A stretch of 6,114 nt of DNA from Candidatus Methanocorpusculum equi. Lineage in GTDB: Archaea; Halobacteriota; Methanomicrobia; Methanomicrobiales; Methanocorpusculaceae. The stretch covers positions 1 to 6,114 of the forward strand of contig JAGHSU010000147.1 of assembly GCA_018065685.1 (NCBI GenBank), read 5' to 3'. Below the pieces are notes generated by a model, which had not been told where the DNA came from, did not search any database, and worked only from the letters and a program-made list of their open reading frames with translations. The translations under genes were made by a program, and so were the position numbers. Below, piece by piece: positions 5,291 to 6,114 of the stretch; position 1 is the first letter of the stretch, and every line of letters begins with the position of its first letter.

Positions 5291-6114
5291 TCAGTGTCCC
5301 CTTCCGAGTGCGATGCTAACCAGCGTATCTATATCAAGCACCGTTTCAAGTGCTGCGGCAAGCCGGTCATATTCAGCCTCAGCTGCTGCTGATGACATCA
5401 CCGCATCGGGGTTTTCCGGAGCCAGGGAATCCTCCTCCGGAAAATTGAGTTTTAGTTCCGGCACAATTCCGAGTACCGGAATCCCGGTGAGTTCTTCAAG
5501 GATTTTCCTTCCGTCATTGAAGAGTTTTATGTCTCCGCTGAATTTGTTGACAATAACTCCTTTAACAAGCGGTCTTACATCATCGGGGAGCAGCCGAATC
5601 GTGCCGTACACCTGCGCGAAGACACCTCCCCGTTCGATATCTGCGACAAGGATTACCGGAATCCGCAGCTTTTGCGCCGGAAGGATATTTGCAATATCCT
5701 TTTCATAAAGGTTGACCTCGGCTGCTCCCCCTGCTCCTTCGACCACAATAACCTGACACTCTTTTTCCAGAGCATGATATGCTTCGGCCGCCTTTTCCAG
5801 CAGGTAATCGGTTTTTTGGTAATATTCGGACACTTCATCGAAGGAAAACGGTTTTCCGAGAAGAATCACCTCTGACCTGTTATTCCCCGCGGGCTTTAAG
5901 AGAACCGGATTCATCAGTCCGGACGGTTTTGCGCGCGCCGCTTCCGCCTGAGCTGCCTGTGAGCGGGCAATCTCACAGCCGTTATCCAGCACACAGCTTC
6001 TGCTGCTCGTGTGCTGCGCCTTAAACGGAGCGACCGTCACTCCTTTGTCTGAAAGTATTCTGCAGAGTCCGGTTACAATGGTGCTTTTCCCGACATGGGA
6101 AGAAGTCCCCAAAA
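5291..6114 (-). CDS. cobQ: CobQ/CbiP-like cobyric acid synthase lacking the amidotransferase domain; start beyond window
   Basis: Normal CobQ amidates adenosylcobyrinic acid a,c-diamide at four carboxylates using ATP and glutamine. Numbering residues from 6112, the ATPase/synthetase domain is present: P-loop GTSSHVGKS (2-10), MNPVLLKP (67-74), Walker-B-like VIVVEGAGG (121-129), DIAN (139-142), ADIERGGVFA (157-166) and TGIPVLGIVP (209-218). Only a few N-terminal residues are off the window; the TTG at 6112 lies within the conserved start of the domain and is not convincing as the true start. The protein ends at residue 273, where CobQ (about 480-500 aa) should continue into its glutamine amidotransferase domain; the catalytic Cys/His region is absent, and the next gene starts 8 nt later. 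The last residues (YDRLAAALE, then LDIDTL) resemble the extreme C-terminal helix of full-length CobQ, so the middle may have been deleted. The usual QNMSxNS-type motif after APFKA reads QHTSSRS (33-39). It may be an ammonia-using enzyme, a partner-dependent subunit, a repurposed paralog, or decaying. Confidence 0.85.
   Translation of the reverse strand, partial: LGTSSHVGKSTIVTGLCRILSDKGVTVAPFKAQHTSSRSCVLDNGCEIARSQAAQAEAARAKPSGLMNPVLLKPAGNNRSEVILLGKPFSFDEVSEYYQKTDYLLEKAAEAYHALEKECQVIVVEGAGGAAEVNLYEKDIANILPAQKLRIPVILVADIERGGVFAQVYGTIRLLPDDVRPLVKGVIVNKFSGDIKLFNDGRKILEELTGIPVLGIVPELKLNFPEEDSLAPENPDAVMSSAAAEAEYDRLAAALETVLDIDTLVSIALGRGH

Noticed and set aside
4870..5708. + strand ORFs of 143-149 codons opposite the EamA and CobQ-like genes
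   Set aside because: They are antisense to clear EamA and CobQ coding sequence and show low-complexity Ser/Ala/Ile composition typical of shadow frames.

Overview
The window looks like archaeal chromosome, most likely from a methanogen of the order Methanomicrobiales (a Methanocorpusculum-like genome would fit, but the genus is a guess). The reasons are a two-subunit pyruvate carboxylase (separate PycB and PycA), a tRNA gene without an encoded CCA end and with a TATA-like box upstream, a DUF5714-type Cys-rich protein of the kind I know from methanogens, a cobamide-pathway gene, and strong archaeal-type GGTGA ribosome binding sites.

Left part, + strand (1-2777): the 3' three quarters of pycB (carboxyltransferase plus biotin carrier) overlaps pycA (biotin carboxylase) by ATGA. 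Together they make oxaloacetate from pyruvate and bicarbonate, feeding aspartate and the incomplete TCA pathway. An intact elongator-type tRNA-Met(CAT) follows at 2866-2939, with a TATA-like element before it and T-runs after it.

Middle (2940-3532): a convergent, gene-poor stretch unusually dense in structure. It holds two hairpins just after the tRNA, two back-to-back families of short tandem repeats around a good TATA box, three consecutive hairpins, a very small lysine-rich reading frame on the - strand (3249-3344) with a near-perfect Shine-Dalgarno sequence, and a compound inverted repeat behind the DUF5714 gene. I recognise none of the structured elements as a known RNA family.

Right part, - strand (3533-6114), read from right to left: a cobyric acid synthase (CobQ/CbiP)-like gene whose start lies outside the window, then after 8 nt an EamA/DMT-family transporter, then after about 100 nt the DUF5714 protein. 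Two genes here are abnormal. The CobQ-like protein has the complete N-terminal synthetase domain but lacks the glutamine amidotransferase domain, although its last 25 or so residues resemble the extreme C-terminus of normal CobQ; this suggests precise loss of the middle. The transporter is a full-length 10-TM protein except for one in-frame TGA at 4689-4691.

The points most worth a second look are the amidotransferase-less CobQ, the interrupted transporter beside it, the 31-residue protein, and the cluster of short tandem duplications (10- to 23-mers) confined to non-coding or gene-start DNA between about 3086 and 4325.
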